This document shows, in pieces, positions 34,698 through 43,973 of a DNA stretch of 64,000 nucleotides. This DNA comes from Senegalia massiliensis (GTDB lineage Bacteria; Bacillota; Clostridia; Tissierellales; SIT17). Position numbers and translations under genes: made by a program. The DNA is taken from positions 62,001-126,000 of the forward strand of contig NZ_QXXA01000005.1 of assembly GCF_009911265.1 (NCBI RefSeq), read 5' to 3'. Position 1 is the first letter of the stretch, and each line of letters begins with the position of its first letter. The notes under the pieces were generated by a model. That model had not been told where the DNA came from. It did no database searches and worked only from the letters and a program-made list of their open reading frames with translations.

Positions 34698-35828
34698 ATT
34701 CCAAAGCTTTACATCTTTCACTCTCATATTTTTTATATAATCTTCTTGTTTTAGCTTTAATATATCTTTAGTAGGTCCTGTAATAACCATACCATATATT
34801 TTTACTCCATTTTCTTCAATATGATTTATAATGCTATTTATATTTTTTCCTAACGTATAATCCACTTTACCAGCTATATCTTTATATTCATTTAAAAATT
34901 CTAGTGTCTCTAAGAAGTTTTTATCTCTTGATTTTCCACTTCCATATGGATCTACTGAAGGATATGAAGTTGATTCAGAAACTACTTGTTCTCCAAATAA
35001 AGTTTCATCACTTTCTTCTGTATAGGTTGTTCCATCTCCTTCTCTCCACATAGGATATGAAGGAAATCCTATATCTGAAAACATTTCACTAGGTATTGCA
35101 TCTCCTATATCTACAGCAGCCCATAGCCAATTTAATTTTGATAGTTCAATTTTTTCAAGTATTTCATCTGTTTTGTATAATTTATCAAATGAAACATATA
35201 CTTCTGCTACAGTTCCTTCATGCAATTTTTCAAGCTTCCCCCAATCACTTTGTGGATCATATTCTAAATTTTTCTCTGGATGTATAAAACCTATTGATTC
35301 AATTGAATCTAATTGTATGATATCTGAATTAACCTTATTAAATAGAAATTTTGCATTTAACTCTCCTACATCATAAAATCCATCTCCTACTTGCTTTTCA
35401 AGTTTTCCTTCTGTACTCATAGTAAAATAATTTTCTTGGGAAGTCCCAACAGAAGAAAGAGATAAATTTGGTCTAGTTACATATATTGTTGATTTTATTG
35501 CATCAATATAATTTTCCCTTCTATTAGGATTCCCAGTATTATAAAAAACACTTGTAATTATTCCAGATATTATACTAAAAACCATAAAAATTGCTATAGC
35601 AGTAATTGCAATATTAAATCTAGCTTTCCATTTTCCTTTTTTAATAATTTTTTTATAATTTCTTTCTTCTCTTTGAGATTCTTTTCCTTCTATTTCATTA
35701 AACTCTTCATTCATATATTCTTGATAAATTTCTAATTTATCTAATTCTTGTTCAATTTTTTTTGACTCTTCATCATTTAATTTACCTTCTTTGTATTTCT
35801 TTAATTTATCTTTGAAATCATCTTTCAC
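34689..35828 (-). CDS. Anti-sigma factor (sigma factor regulator family)
   Basis: 379 residues: a cytoplasmic N-terminal region with DDFKDKLKKYKEGKLNDEES and EIYQEYMNEE, one membrane helix (ARFNIAITAIAIFMVFSIIS, ~70-90) and a long extracytoplasmic domain that ends in the Sigma_reg_C-like region (DYTLGKNINSIINHIEENGV, YGMVITGPTKDIL). It overlaps the ECF sigma gene upstream by 11 bases and would hold that sigma factor at the membrane. Its 3' end overlaps the convergent Crp/Fnr gene by nine bases. Confidence 0.85.
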   Translation of the reverse strand: MKDDFKDKLKKYKEGKLNDEESKKIEQELDKLEIYQEYMNEEFNEIEGKESQREERNYKKIIKKGKWKARFNIAITAIAIFMVFSIISGIITSVFYNTGNPNRRENYIDAIKSTIYVTRPNLSLSSVGTSQENYFTMSTEGKLEKQVGDGFYDVGELNAKFLFNKVNSDIIQLDSIESIGFIHPEKNLEYDPQSDWGKLEKLHEGTVAEVYVSFDKLYKTDEILEKIELSKLNWLWAAVDIGDAIPSEMFSDIGFPSYPMWREGDGTTYTEESDETLFGEQVVSESTSYPSVDPYGSGKSRDKNFLETLEFLNEYKDIAGKVDYTLGKNINSIINHIEENGVKIYGMVITGPTKDILKLKQEDYIKNMRVKDVKLWNLN

Positions 35829-36323
35829 TTTTTTTACTTCCTTTCATATTTTCTCTTACTGCTTTCCTTGCCCTAAATAACAATACTTTAAAATAGTTCA
35901 AATTTATATTCATTATAATTGCTGATTCTTTATATGATAATTCTTTAAAATCACATAATATTATAGCTTTTCTTTGTTTTACAGATAATTTTTCTAATAC
36001 TTTGTATGTATCTTTTACTTCATTTTTATTAATAATTTCTTTTTCTATATCTTTTTCACTATGAATTTCATCAAAATATTTACTTTCTTTTAAGATATTC
36101 TTTTTATTCTTTCTAATATAATCAATATAACAATTCTTTGCTACAGTAAATAACCATGATTTAATATTACTATATGGACAAACTTCAAAATAAAGATATG
36201 CCTTATAAAACACATCTTGCATAATATCCTCAGCTATATACTTATCCTTACATAATGATAGAGATAATAATATACATCTTTTGAAAATTTATTATAGATA
36301 TAATCAAGTGAATTTTTATCCAA
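35818..36323 (-). pseudogene. ECF sigma factor gene with an apparent frameshift
   Basis: The longer frame (35818-36222) encodes region 2 from YIAEDIMQDVFYKAYLYF through region 4 (LSVKQRKAIILCDFKELSYK). The missing N-terminus lies upstream in another frame: a TTG at 36323 after GAGGAGG starts MDKNSLDYIYNKFSKDVYY, and near 36272 the reading must shift by one base to continue LLSLSLCKDKYIAEDIMQDV. A one-base deletion, or a sequencing error, in the run of TAT codons would explain it. If real, the sigma factor is inactive or made as a truncated form, while its anti-sigma gene is intact. Confidence 0.75.
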
Positions 36324-36571
36324 ATCATTACCTCCTCATTAATTAAACGTTTCAAATAATAAAAAGTTACAGTTTATTTTAGTATATAATAAATAAAAGT
36401 TTAGGAAAAATTTTAGTTTCAGATATACAAATAGTAGAAAGTAGGGTTTTTATGTTTAAAATAAAGGCTATATTAAAGAACTGTGCTGAAATTTTATTAT
36501 AACCTGTAGAATTAGTTATAATAAGACTATACAAATGAAGTTAAGGAAAACAGATTTTCAAGGGGGAAAGT

Positions 36572-36697
36572 CTGCCTCATTGTGAACATAATAAAATATC
36601 CAGAAATGAGAAGTATAACAGAAATCAAAGATATATCTGTAACTCCTGCCAAAAGACTTTTACTGATAAGGGTTATATTAAATTCGCACAAAATTAA
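36572..36697 (+). pseudogene. Transposase relic (zinc-ribbon N-terminus)
   Basis: A 41-codon frame reads LPHCEHNKISRNEKYNRNQR then YICNSCQKTFTDKGYIKF. The HCxxN...RYxCxxCxKTFTD pattern is the N-terminal zinc ribbon of IS1595/IS1-like transposases; the first cysteine is lost (L for C) and the rest of the transposase is absent. No terminal repeats are visible. The rest of the ~490-bp gap around it (36324-36820) has no gene. Confidence 0.7.
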
Positions 36698-36820
36698 AGG
36701 ATTTTAGGTTTAGAGAAGCAATATATGTATAACTAATGTAAAATATTTGTAATTATAAAATTATATGATGTATAATTAAATACAAACATAAAGTCTTTAA
36801 TATAATGGGAGGTTTGAAAT

Positions 36821-37285
36821 ATGGAAATAACAAAGTGCATAAAAAAGTCATTTTCAGTCATAGGTAAAGAAGGTTCTACAAATGAAGGAAAAGGTTTTAT
36901 TCAGAAGTTATGGGCTGATGCTAATTCTAATTTTGCAGAAGTGTCACCATTAGCGAAGAAAGATGAAAGTGGAAATCTTCTTGGAATATGGGGTGCAATG
37001 TCCGATTTATCCCGTTCCTTTAATCCTTGGGAGGATAATTTCACAAAAGGACTTTACCTTGCAGGTGTTGAGGTTATAGACAATGCTCAAGCACCACAAG
37101 GTTGGATGAAATGGACAATTCCATCATATGAGTATATTTATGTCAAGAATGAAAGTCAAAATACATTTACTGAAGTTATAGAGTATTTGAAAGAAAACAA
37201 TATCAAACTTATAGGTGCAGCTCATGATTATACCTGTCCTGAAGATGGACAAGAATATATTTTTTTCCCAATACGAAGAGTATGA
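36821..37285 (+). CDS. GyrI-like / AraC effector-binding domain protein
   Basis: 154 residues making one small-molecule-binding domain of the SHS2/GyrI fold: KSFSVIGKEGSTNEGKGFIQ, NLLGIWGAMSD, LYLAGVEV, WTIPSYEYIYVK and EYIFFPIRRV are typical blocks. Stand-alone domains of this type bind or degrade hydrophobic or cationic compounds, or resist gyrase inhibitors. GGGAGG ribosome site; a 30-bp palindrome follows. Confidence 0.82.
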   Translation: MEITKCIKKSFSVIGKEGSTNEGKGFIQKLWADANSNFAEVSPLAKKDESGNLLGIWGAMSDLSRSFNPWEDNFTKGLYLAGVEVIDNAQAPQGWMKWTIPSYEYIYVKNESQNTFTEVIEYLKENNIKLIGAAHDYTCPEDGQEYIFFPIRRV

Positions 37286-37320
37286 GAAAATCTTTATTTG
37301 CATTTTTCATAAAATGTGGG

Positions 37321-37350
37321 TTAAGGGAACTCGTTAACGAGTTCCCTTAA
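37321..37350. terminator. Perfect 30-bp palindrome after the GyrI-like gene
   Basis: Half-site TTAAGGGAACTCGTT. It probably acts as terminator or transcript end; the following T content is modest. Confidence 0.6.
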
Positions 37351-37377
37351 AATATATCATATTATCAACACTATGCT

Positions 37378-37690
37378 TTAATAGAGCCAAAATAAAAAAT
37401 AAGAATTCAATAATTTATAGAATGTATCTATTCCTGATTGGAATAACATATTTCCCTCTCTAGACTTGAAAATATAATGATCCATGGAATAATCCAAAAG
37501 CTCTTTAAGATCATTTTTTGATGTCTTGTTTAGCTTAATTCTTCTTTCTTTATTAGTTTCACCTTCAATTATACAAATATCCTTAAAACGCTTCTTATTC
37601 TTTAATACATTAACCCATTTAAGCTTAAGTAAACCTGAGATTCTAAGAGCAATCTTAATTCCTAAAACAAAAAAGGATAAAGTATAAATT
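37378..37690 (-). pseudogene. Tyrosine recombinase remnant
   Basis: An open stretch without a start reads SFFVLGIKIALRISGLLKLK, WVNVLKNKKRFKDICIIEGE and KERRIKLNKTSKNDLKELLD. It aligns with the small integrase at 3289-3855 (FVLGINSALRISDILGL and following). The HxxR, second histidine and tyrosine parts are missing. It marks an old insertion outside the present element. Confidence 0.75.
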
Positions 37691-37822
37691 CTACTCTATC
37701 CTGGTAATATCAATAGTTATAAAGCGTTTTATGAATTTGTTATAATATCTATTTTGACAAATTCAATGTGAGTTTATTATATTATGTAGCTTAAAAAATT
37801 TATATTTTGAATAATTTAAAGT

Positions 37823-38329
37823 TTATTTATCAAATTTAACAGCTAAATTATCTAAAGCACCATCAGTTACTCTATATACTGTCCATTCGTCCATTGGAAT
37901 AGCTCCCATTTGCTTATAAAATTCAATTGAAGACTTATTCCAATCTAGACACCACCATTCTAATCTTCCACAATTTCTTTCAATTGCTAATTTAGCAAGA
38001 TAAGAAAGCATGATTTTTCCCATTCCCTTTCCTCTCATTTCAGGTCTAACATATAAATCTTCTAAGTAAATGCCTGGTCTTCCTAAAAAAGTAGAAAAAT
38101 TATGAAAGAATAATGCAAAAGATACTGGTTCATTTTCGTATTCACCAATAATAACCTCAGCAGTTTTCTTTTTAAATAAAGAATCCATTAAAATTTCTTC
38201 TGTTGCTATAACTTCATGTAACAACTCTTCATAATCAGCTAATTCCTTTATAAATTTTAAAATCAAGGGAATATCTTTCTCCTCTGCAAATCTTATTTTA
38301 AAATCATTCAATCTAGTATCAATTAACAT
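37823..38329 (-). CDS. GNAT N-acetyltransferase
   Basis: I choose the ATG at 38329 (MLIDTRLNDF), six bases after the GGAGGT; an ATG six bases earlier abuts the ribosome site. ~168 residues with the acetyl-CoA loop YVRPEMRGKGMGKIML, the LEDLYV strand before it, and SSIEFYKQMGAIPMDEWTVY at the end. The pattern matches spermidine/spermine- or diamine-type acetyltransferases. Monocistronic. Confidence 0.88.
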   Translation of the reverse strand: MLIDTRLNDFKIRFAEEKDIPLILKFIKELADYEELLHEVIATEEILMDSLFKKKTAEVIIGEYENEPVSFALFFHNFSTFLGRPGIYLEDLYVRPEMRGKGMGKIMLSYLAKLAIERNCGRLEWWCLDWNKSSIEFYKQMGAIPMDEWTVYRVTDGALDNLAVKFDK

Positions 38330-38335
38330 TTTCAT

Positions 38336-38762
38336 ACCTCCAAGTTATAATTAAATTAAAACATATTAAAATACTAATATGTTATTATAAATTTCTATAA
38401 AGGTCATTAAAATCCCTTTAATTTAATCTATAAAATATCATACGACTTTAAAAATAATTGAATTTGTCACAATTACTATTTTAGCTTTTCATAAAAAAAT
38501 GAATTTGTGAAATTAAGGTATTAAATATAAAAACTAGTAACTATGCTCCCCATATTTAAAGTTAGTACTAAGAAAATTACACTTAGAAATCTATTAGTGA
38601 TACTAAAGATACAATTAAAGACACATACTTTGATAAAATACTATAATAAGTTAAGAATACATCAATAGATAAATATACCGTTTTATGTTAAAATTACTAT
38701 ATGATGTTTATTTTATTCATAAAAAATATTACCTTTTAAGTGCCTAAAAGGAAGTGGTTATT
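38336..38762. other. Intergenic region, nothing recognised
   Basis: About 430 bp of AT-rich DNA between divergent genes. No RNA gene or repeat stands out. Confidence 0.5.
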
Positions 38763-38921
38763 TTGTCAATGATCAGAAAGTTAATGCCTATAATATTAAT
38801 TATCTTAGGAGTTCTATTTATTAATATGGAACATTTTCTAATACCATATATCCTTATGGGAATCGGTGTATTCTACATTTTTGATGCAATATATGTTTAC
38901 AAGCAAAAGAAAGAAGGTTGA
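38763..38921 (+). CDS. Small membrane protein, 52 residues
   Basis: TTG at 38763 (or ATG at 38769) after AGGAAGTGG. Reads MIRKLMPIILIILGVLFINM, then HFLIPYILMGIGVFYIFDAI and a charged tail KQKKEG: two membrane helices. It ends four bases before the next membrane protein gene, so the pair forms a small operon. No family recognised. Confidence 0.65.
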   Translation: MSMIRKLMPIILIILGVLFINMEHFLIPYILMGIGVFYIFDAIYVYKQKKEG

Positions 38922-38925
38922 TAAA

Positions 38926-39192
38926 ATGGATGCATCAATTTTAGAAGTCTGGTTTCCTTTATTTTTTATAGGAATTATATTTACTATAGGTATCTTAGCT
39001 ATCTCTTTTAAAGTTTCAAGAACATTTTTATATTCAATATCTCTTATATTGAGTTTAATTTGTATTATCTTGTTTCTTTTCAGTATAACTGTTATTAGAC
39101 GTTGGGAAGGATTAGCAATAGGATTTATTGCCATAAGTTCTTTGATAGGTACATGGATAGGCACTATTATTGGAATGCTAATAAAAAAATAA
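38926..39192 (+). CDS. YesK-like small membrane protein
   Basis: Start at the ATG at 38926 (MDASILEVWF), directly after the previous gene; a longer reading from 38866 overlaps that gene and lacks a ribosome site. 88 residues with three membrane helices and ITVIRRWEGLAIGFIAISSL near the end, resembling the YesK family of Bacillus. Function unknown. Confidence 0.65.
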   Translation: MDASILEVWFPLFFIGIIFTIGILAISFKVSRTFLYSISLILSLICIILFLFSITVIRRWEGLAIGFIAISSLIGTWIGTIIGMLIKK

Positions 39193-39229
39193 AAAATAAT
39201 GGGCCTATTTATAATAGACCCATTACTTA
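39191..39229 (-). terminator. Terminator of the Cys-rich protein gene
   Basis: AATGGGCCTATT pairs with AATAGACCCATT (one mismatch), followed on the minus strand by TTTTTTATTTTTTT. Confidence 0.65.
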
Positions 39230-39311
39230 AAACCTTAATATCTCTTAAATGAAATAATAGATTAACTTAATATATATACTTATTTAAAGTATTTTGGTTT
39301 TTCTTTAACTT

Positions 39312-39659
39312 TTATCCTACCATTTGTCTACATTCATCTGCACAACTTCTACATATCTCAGCACATTTTATGCAATGATCTGTATTCATTTTTTCACATT
39401 CAGCTGCACACGCATCACAAATTTCTGCACATTCTTTACAAATATGAACGGCATGTTCACTACCTCTAGCCATAAATCCAATAGCAGTGTCACAGATATC
39501 TATGCAATCTCTTAATATCTTCATACAAGATACCATTTTCTTTACATCTTCTTCATTCATACAAAGAGTAAGACATTCTTCACATGCTCTTAAACATCTT
39601 ACACATTCATCAATACACTTTTGCATGTTATCATTACCTATATTTCCAACTATAGCCAT
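39312..39659 (-). CDS. Cys-rich four-helix copper-binding protein (Csp3/DUF326-like)
   Basis: 115 residues with many cysteines in helix-like CxxxC spacing: KCIDECVRCLRACEECLTLC, DCIDICDTA, ICKECAEICDACAAECEKM and HCIKCAEICRSCADECRQM. This is the pattern of cytosolic copper-storage proteins, where cysteines line the core of a four-helix bundle and bind Cu(I). No signal peptide, so cytosolic. AGGAG ribosome site. Monocistronic. Metal identity is inferred from the family. Confidence 0.88.
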   Translation of the reverse strand: MAIVGNIGNDNMQKCIDECVRCLRACEECLTLCMNEEDVKKMVSCMKILRDCIDICDTAIGFMARGSEHAVHICKECAEICDACAAECEKMNTDHCIKCAEICRSCADECRQMVG

Positions 39660-39706
39660 TTTGACAACTCCTATAATTTATTTTTTACAATAATATTATG
39701 TGCAAA

Positions 39707-41044
39707 TTACTTTAAATTATAAGATTCTTTTTTTAGTAATATTACACCAAATAAAAGTGTAGTAAATTCTGCTACTGGTACGCTTAACCAAACTCCATTC
39801 ATATTAAAAATATATGATAATATAAATAAACTTAAAAGTAACATTACTACTCCACGAGATAATGTAATCATAGTTGAAAAATTAGATAATTCTATGGATT
39901 GAAAATATGTTCCTATTACAATATTAACTCCCATTATTACAAAAGCCACAAAATATATCCTTATTCCTCTTGTAGCTATAGTTATAAGTTCTTCACTTCC
40001 TTCAGTAAAAAGAGAAATCAATTGCTCAGGAAATAAATTACCTACAATAAAAAATGCAAATCCAAATATAAATGCTGATAACATCCCCATAGTTCTTATC
40101 TTTTTTACTCGTGAATATAATCCTGCACCATAATTTATACTTATAAGAGGCTGTAATCCTTGTGAAAGCCCTGTAAATATATATACACATATAAGGGATA
40201 AATTAGCTATTATACCATAGGAAGCTACTCCTATTTCACCTATTAAACTTAAAATAACCAAGTTAAATGAAACAATTACTATACCAGATGATGCCTCTAT
40301 TATGAAACTTGGGATACCATTTTTAATTATTCTTTTCAGTATAGAAAAATCAAATTTAATTTTTGTAAATTTCAATGATGCAAATCCACTAACAAAGTGA
40401 CTTAATAATATAATTATACTAGTAAATGCTGAAAATACTGTTGCAATAGCAGCACCTTTCATACCCCAGCCAAAAATAACTATAAACAACCAATCAAAAA
40501 TCATATTAGTTAATCCACCTAATATTGTAGCCATCATGGCAAGTCTTGGTGCTTTATCGTTACGAACAAGTGGTGTCATTCCATATACTAGTAAAAAACT
40601 AAATCCAAACATAAATACTACTCTCAAATAATCTTTTACAAGTTCAATATTTGTACTCTCTGCTCCTAAAATATATGAAATTTCTTCTAAGAATACACTT
40701 CCAAGTATTGTATAAATAAGTCCAAATCCTATTATAAATGTCATAGATAAGGTAAATATTATATTTACTTTATCATAATCCTTTTTACCTAAGGATACGG
40801 AAATAGCAGTAGCACCACCCACTCCAAATAAAAGTGCAGTAGCAAATAATAAATTAAAAACAGGTATAGCAATATTAAGTGCAGCAAGACCACGAGGTCC
40901 TATCCACCTACCTATAAATATAGTATCAGCTAGTATATATAATGAATTCATTACCATTCCAGCAACTGCAGCAGATACATATTTAAAAAATAAACCTTTT
41001 ATATCATCTTTTAATAAATCTGTACTATTTTTCATTTGTTTCAC
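39707..41044 (-). CDS. MATE family efflux transporter
   Basis: 445 residues, 12 membrane helices. Opening KYVSAAVAGMVMNSLYILAD and TIFIGRWIGPRGLAALNIAI, with the repeat in the second half (IEASSGIVIVSFNLVILSL, GLSQGLQPLISINYGAG), typical of MATE multidrug/Na+ antiporters. The substrate cannot be predicted. No regulator is adjacent. Confidence 0.92.
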   Translation of the reverse strand: MKQMKNSTDLLKDDIKGLFFKYVSAAVAGMVMNSLYILADTIFIGRWIGPRGLAALNIAIPVFNLLFATALLFGVGGATAISVSLGKKDYDKVNIIFTLSMTFIIGFGLIYTILGSVFLEEISYILGAESTNIELVKDYLRVVFMFGFSFLLVYGMTPLVRNDKAPRLAMMATILGGLTNMIFDWLFIVIFGWGMKGAAIATVFSAFTSIIILLSHFVSGFASLKFTKIKFDFSILKRIIKNGIPSFIIEASSGIVIVSFNLVILSLIGEIGVASYGIIANLSLICVYIFTGLSQGLQPLISINYGAGLYSRVKKIRTMGMLSAFIFGFAFFIVGNLFPEQLISLFTEGSEELITIATRGIRIYFVAFVIMGVNIVIGTYFQSIELSNFSTMITLSRGVVMLLLSLFILSYIFNMNGVWLSVPVAEFTTLLFGVILLKKESYNLK

Positions 41045-41054
41045 CTCTATATAA

Positions 41055-41090
41055 AAGTAAAATCCTCATCTATCTTTGAGGATTTTACTT
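41055..41090 (-). terminator. Terminator of the HD-GYP gene
   Basis: AAGTAAAATCCTCA pairs with its complement; the stem includes the stop codon and is followed by TTTTAT on the minus strand. Confidence 0.75.
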
Positions 41091-41993
41091 TACACCTTCA
41101 TTTTTATATAATATATTAGCAAATATTTTTACTAATTTCTTGTCATAATGTATTCCAGCATACTTTTTTATTTCAGCCAAAGCCTGACTAGGAGTCATTC
41201 CTTTTCTATATGGTCTATCAGATGTCATAGCATCAAATGAATCAGCTATTGATATTATTCGGGCTTCTAGACATATTTCTTCTCCCTTTAATCCTTGAGG
41301 ATAACCTGAACCATCTATTTTTTCATGATGCTCATTTATAACTCTTGATAGTTCTTTAAAATATGTTTTTTCTACTAATTTAGCTCCATCTGCAGGATGT
41401 TTTTTTATTTCATCAAATTCTTCCTTTGTAAGGGATGATGGCTTTTTAAGTATTTCATCTGGTACATTTATCTTACCTATATCGTGAAAAAGTGAAGCAT
41501 ATGCTATTCTTTCAACCATATCATCTGACAAATCTAATTTGTTTGCTATTTCTATTGAATATTGTTGAACTCTATATCCATGATTATGAGTATACATATC
41601 CTTTTCTTGGCTTTTTTTTGATAAGTTAATTAAGTCATTTATATTTTCACTTAAATAATGAAATACTGGTTTAGTAGTTATATATAGTAATTTCACGTTT
41701 TCTAAAGATTTCAATTTAATTGTATCCTTTAATTCATGTACATAAAAATATTCATTTTTAGAAAGTATCTTTTCTTCCTCATCTATTTTAAATTTAATCT
41801 TTCCTTCTAATATATAAAAGAACTCCATAAGCTCATTTGATTCACCAGGTTCTATAAAAAAATGTTTATCTTTCTCTATATTTTGAACCATTATCTCTGC
41901 ACCGTCACCACGTGCTATAAGACTAAGATTAGTTTCACCTTGTATAAATTTTTCTATAAAAGTTTCATCATTTCCTATATGTAAGCCATCCAT
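41085..41993 (-). CDS. Cupin/HD-GYP domain protein, probable cyclic-di-GMP phosphodiesterase
   Basis: 302 residues: N-terminal cupin-like sensor (~20-110, FFIEPGESNELMEFFYILEG) and an HD-GYP domain (~130-300) with HGYRVQQYSIEIA, LFHDIGKINVPDEIL, HHEKIDGSGYPQGLKGEEI and RIISIADSFDAMTSDRPYRK. The HD and GYP residues are all present, so hydrolysis of c-di-GMP is expected. Flanked by strong terminators, hence monocistronic. Confidence 0.9.
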   Translation of the reverse strand: MDGLHIGNDETFIEKFIQGETNLSLIARGDGAEIMVQNIEKDKHFFIEPGESNELMEFFYILEGKIKFKIDEEEKILSKNEYFYVHELKDTIKLKSLENVKLLYITTKPVFHYLSENINDLINLSKKSQEKDMYTHNHGYRVQQYSIEIANKLDLSDDMVERIAYASLFHDIGKINVPDEILKKPSSLTKEEFDEIKKHPADGAKLVEKTYFKELSRVINEHHEKIDGSGYPQGLKGEEICLEARIISIADSFDAMTSDRPYRKGMTPSQALAEIKKYAGIHYDKKLVKIFANILYKNEGVK

Positions 41994-42037
41994 TATTTAA
42001 CCTCCCATAGTAGCTCTTTTTTATATTATAACATAGT

Positions 42038-42077
42038 AATAAATCAATAATCCAATACATTGGATTATTGATTTATT
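42038..42077 (-). terminator. Terminator of the small secreted protein gene
   Basis: Perfect 19-bp stem, AATAAATCAATAATCCAAT with its complement, two-base loop. Confidence 0.82.
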
Positions 42078-42088
42078 ATTATCTCTAT

Positions 42089-42469
42089 TTACCATGTAGG
42101 TACTACTAATGGGTCTATCCATACTTCTCTACCACCTATGATATATAAATCATATTGGCATTCTACTACTACACCTAATTTTGCAGCTCTATCAATCATA
42201 GCTTGAGCTTCTCTATCTGTTACCTTAACTAAAACATCTATGATTAGATCTAAATCTTTTTCACTTGTTCCAGGTAAGTCCGCTAAAAACTGAGCAAATT
42301 TAACTTTACGAGCTATGGATTCGTTAGTTCTTGCTACATCTTCCTTAACACGCTCTACTACATCTTCAAAATCCTCATCATAATCATCAGCAAATGATAC
42401 CATAGGCATAATTGTCATTAAAAATGTCAATACAAGTAATATAGATATTATTTTCTTTTTATTCATTTT
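42089..42469 (-). CDS. Small secreted protein of unknown function
   Basis: The ATG at 42469 (MNKKKIISILLVLTFLMT), after AGGAGGTGA, is the likely start; an upstream reading adds MRWIGGEK. Residues ~1-27 are a signal peptide with probable cleavage after SFA. The mature part is acidic then helical (EDVVERVKEDVARTNESIAR, DKDLDLI-like helices) and ends WIDPLVVPTW. No known domain. Export and small size suggest a cell-surface or spore role. Confidence 0.7.
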   Translation of the reverse strand, partial: KMNKKKIISILLVLTFLMTIMPMVSFADDYDEDFEDVVERVKEDVARTNESIARKVKFAQFLADLPGTSEKDLDLIIDVLVKVTDREAQAMIDRAAKLGVVVECQYDLYIIGGREVWIDPLVVPTW

Positions 42470-42575
42470 TTCACCTCCTATCCATCTCATATTACTTCTA
42501 CATAAGTTCTAAAAATCCTGCTTCTTTTACCATCATTATATTAAATACCCTAATTTTAGTTTATTAATATATTAT

Positions 42576-43970
42576 TTAAGATTTTTGTTCCACTCTTTCC
42601 ATTTCACCCCATTTTTTATTTTTTAATTTAAATAATGCTATTATTCTATAAAATGAACATATTTGTCTATATCCAAAGGACTCTAACATACAAAATACAA
42701 ATAACTTAAACATAAATTTCATAGGTATTGTCTTCTTAAATAAATATTTTTCTAAAAGAACTGATATTATTGAAATTACTACATTAAATCCTATATAAAA
42801 CAATAAATAAAATATAAAGAATCTAAAATTTATAATTCCTATAAAAAATGATATTATTATAGTTGAAACACCTAAAACCTCTAAAACAGGAGATATAAAT
42901 TCAAAAAATAAAAAATATGGAAAGGAAAGCATACCTACTAATCCATAGTGGGTATTTAAAAACATATATTTATGACGTCTCAAACTCTCTCCCATACCAA
43001 TATGCCATCTTACTCTTTGGTTTTTTAGAACCTTTAAGTTTTCTGGTACTTGAGTCCAACATATAGCATCAGGTACATAATTCATTTTATAAGGTAATTT
43101 ATTTTTTCTGTAAAATGCATGCATTTTAACAACTATTTCCATATCTTCCCCTATTAATCCTTTTGTATATCCTCCTACATTTATTACAGCACTCTTTCTA
43201 TATATCCCAAAAGCACCTGATATTATTAAATTAGCATTTAATCTGTCAAAAAATACTCTTGAATTTAAAAATACTCTAAAATATTCTATTATTTGAAATA
43301 ACACAATGCTTTTTTTAGGCGGATTTATATTTTTAATTTTACCATTTTTTATAACTATTTGATTAGAAACTTTTATATTACCACCAACTGCTATTGTAGA
43401 ACTATCTTCCAAGAAGGGCTGTACTATTCTTTCAAGTGAATTTTTTTGTAACATAGAGTCTGCATCCACGCATACAAATAATGGGTATTTACTTATATTT
43501 ATTCCTGCATTTAATGCATCAGATTTTCCACCATTTTCTTTATTAACTAAAACTATTTTTTTATCCGATTGATTTTCATATATACTAGTTATTTCTTCTG
43601 AATTAACTAATTTTCTAAAGGGTTTAGATATCCTACTTAAGTTGAAATGTTCTATTACTTTCTCTAAGGTTTTATCATCTGAACCATCATTTATAACTAT
43701 AATTTCATATTCTGGATAATCTAAATCCATTAATGAATTTATTGTTTCTATAATTGTAATTTCTTCATTATAAGCAGGTACAAGTATAGATATAGGTATA
43801 TAATTCAACTTATTTGAAATCATAGAATAACTCATATGCTTTTTACGTATAAAAAAATCATCTAAATTTATTGCTGAAAAGCTTGTAGTAAAGAAAAATA
43901 CTATAGCATATATAAACATGTATATAAAGAAAAATACATTTATATAATAAACTATATTCTCTAAATTCAT
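42576..43970 (-). CDS. Membrane glycosyltransferase, family 2 (polysaccharide synthase)
   Basis: 464 residues. N-terminal helix (~5-30), a GT-A domain with SILVPAYNEEITIIETINSL, IVINDGSDDKT, FVCVDADSMLQ (DxD), LIGEDMEIVVKM (ED) and QRVRWHIGMGES (QxxRW), then four membrane helices. This is the processive synthase layout (PgaC/IcaA, hyaluronan synthase-like). Its ribosome site, AGGAGG, is made of the last codons of the upstream HEAT-like gene. Last gene of the polymer cluster. Confidence 0.9.
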   Translation of the reverse strand: MNLENIVYYINVFFFIYMFIYAIVFFFTTSFSAINLDDFFIRKKHMSYSMISNKLNYIPISILVPAYNEEITIIETINSLMDLDYPEYEIIVINDGSDDKTLEKVIEHFNLSRISKPFRKLVNSEEITSIYENQSDKKIVLVNKENGGKSDALNAGINISKYPLFVCVDADSMLQKNSLERIVQPFLEDSSTIAVGGNIKVSNQIVIKNGKIKNINPPKKSIVLFQIIEYFRVFLNSRVFFDRLNANLIISGAFGIYRKSAVINVGGYTKGLIGEDMEIVVKMHAFYRKNKLPYKMNYVPDAICWTQVPENLKVLKNQRVRWHIGMGESLRRHKYMFLNTHYGLVGMLSFPYFLFFEFISPVLEVLGVSTIIISFFIGIINFRFFIFYLLFYIGFNVVISIISVLLEKYLFKKTIPMKFMFKLFVFCMLESFGYRQICSFYRIIALFKLKNKKWGEMERVEQKS

Positions 43971-43973
43971 AAA

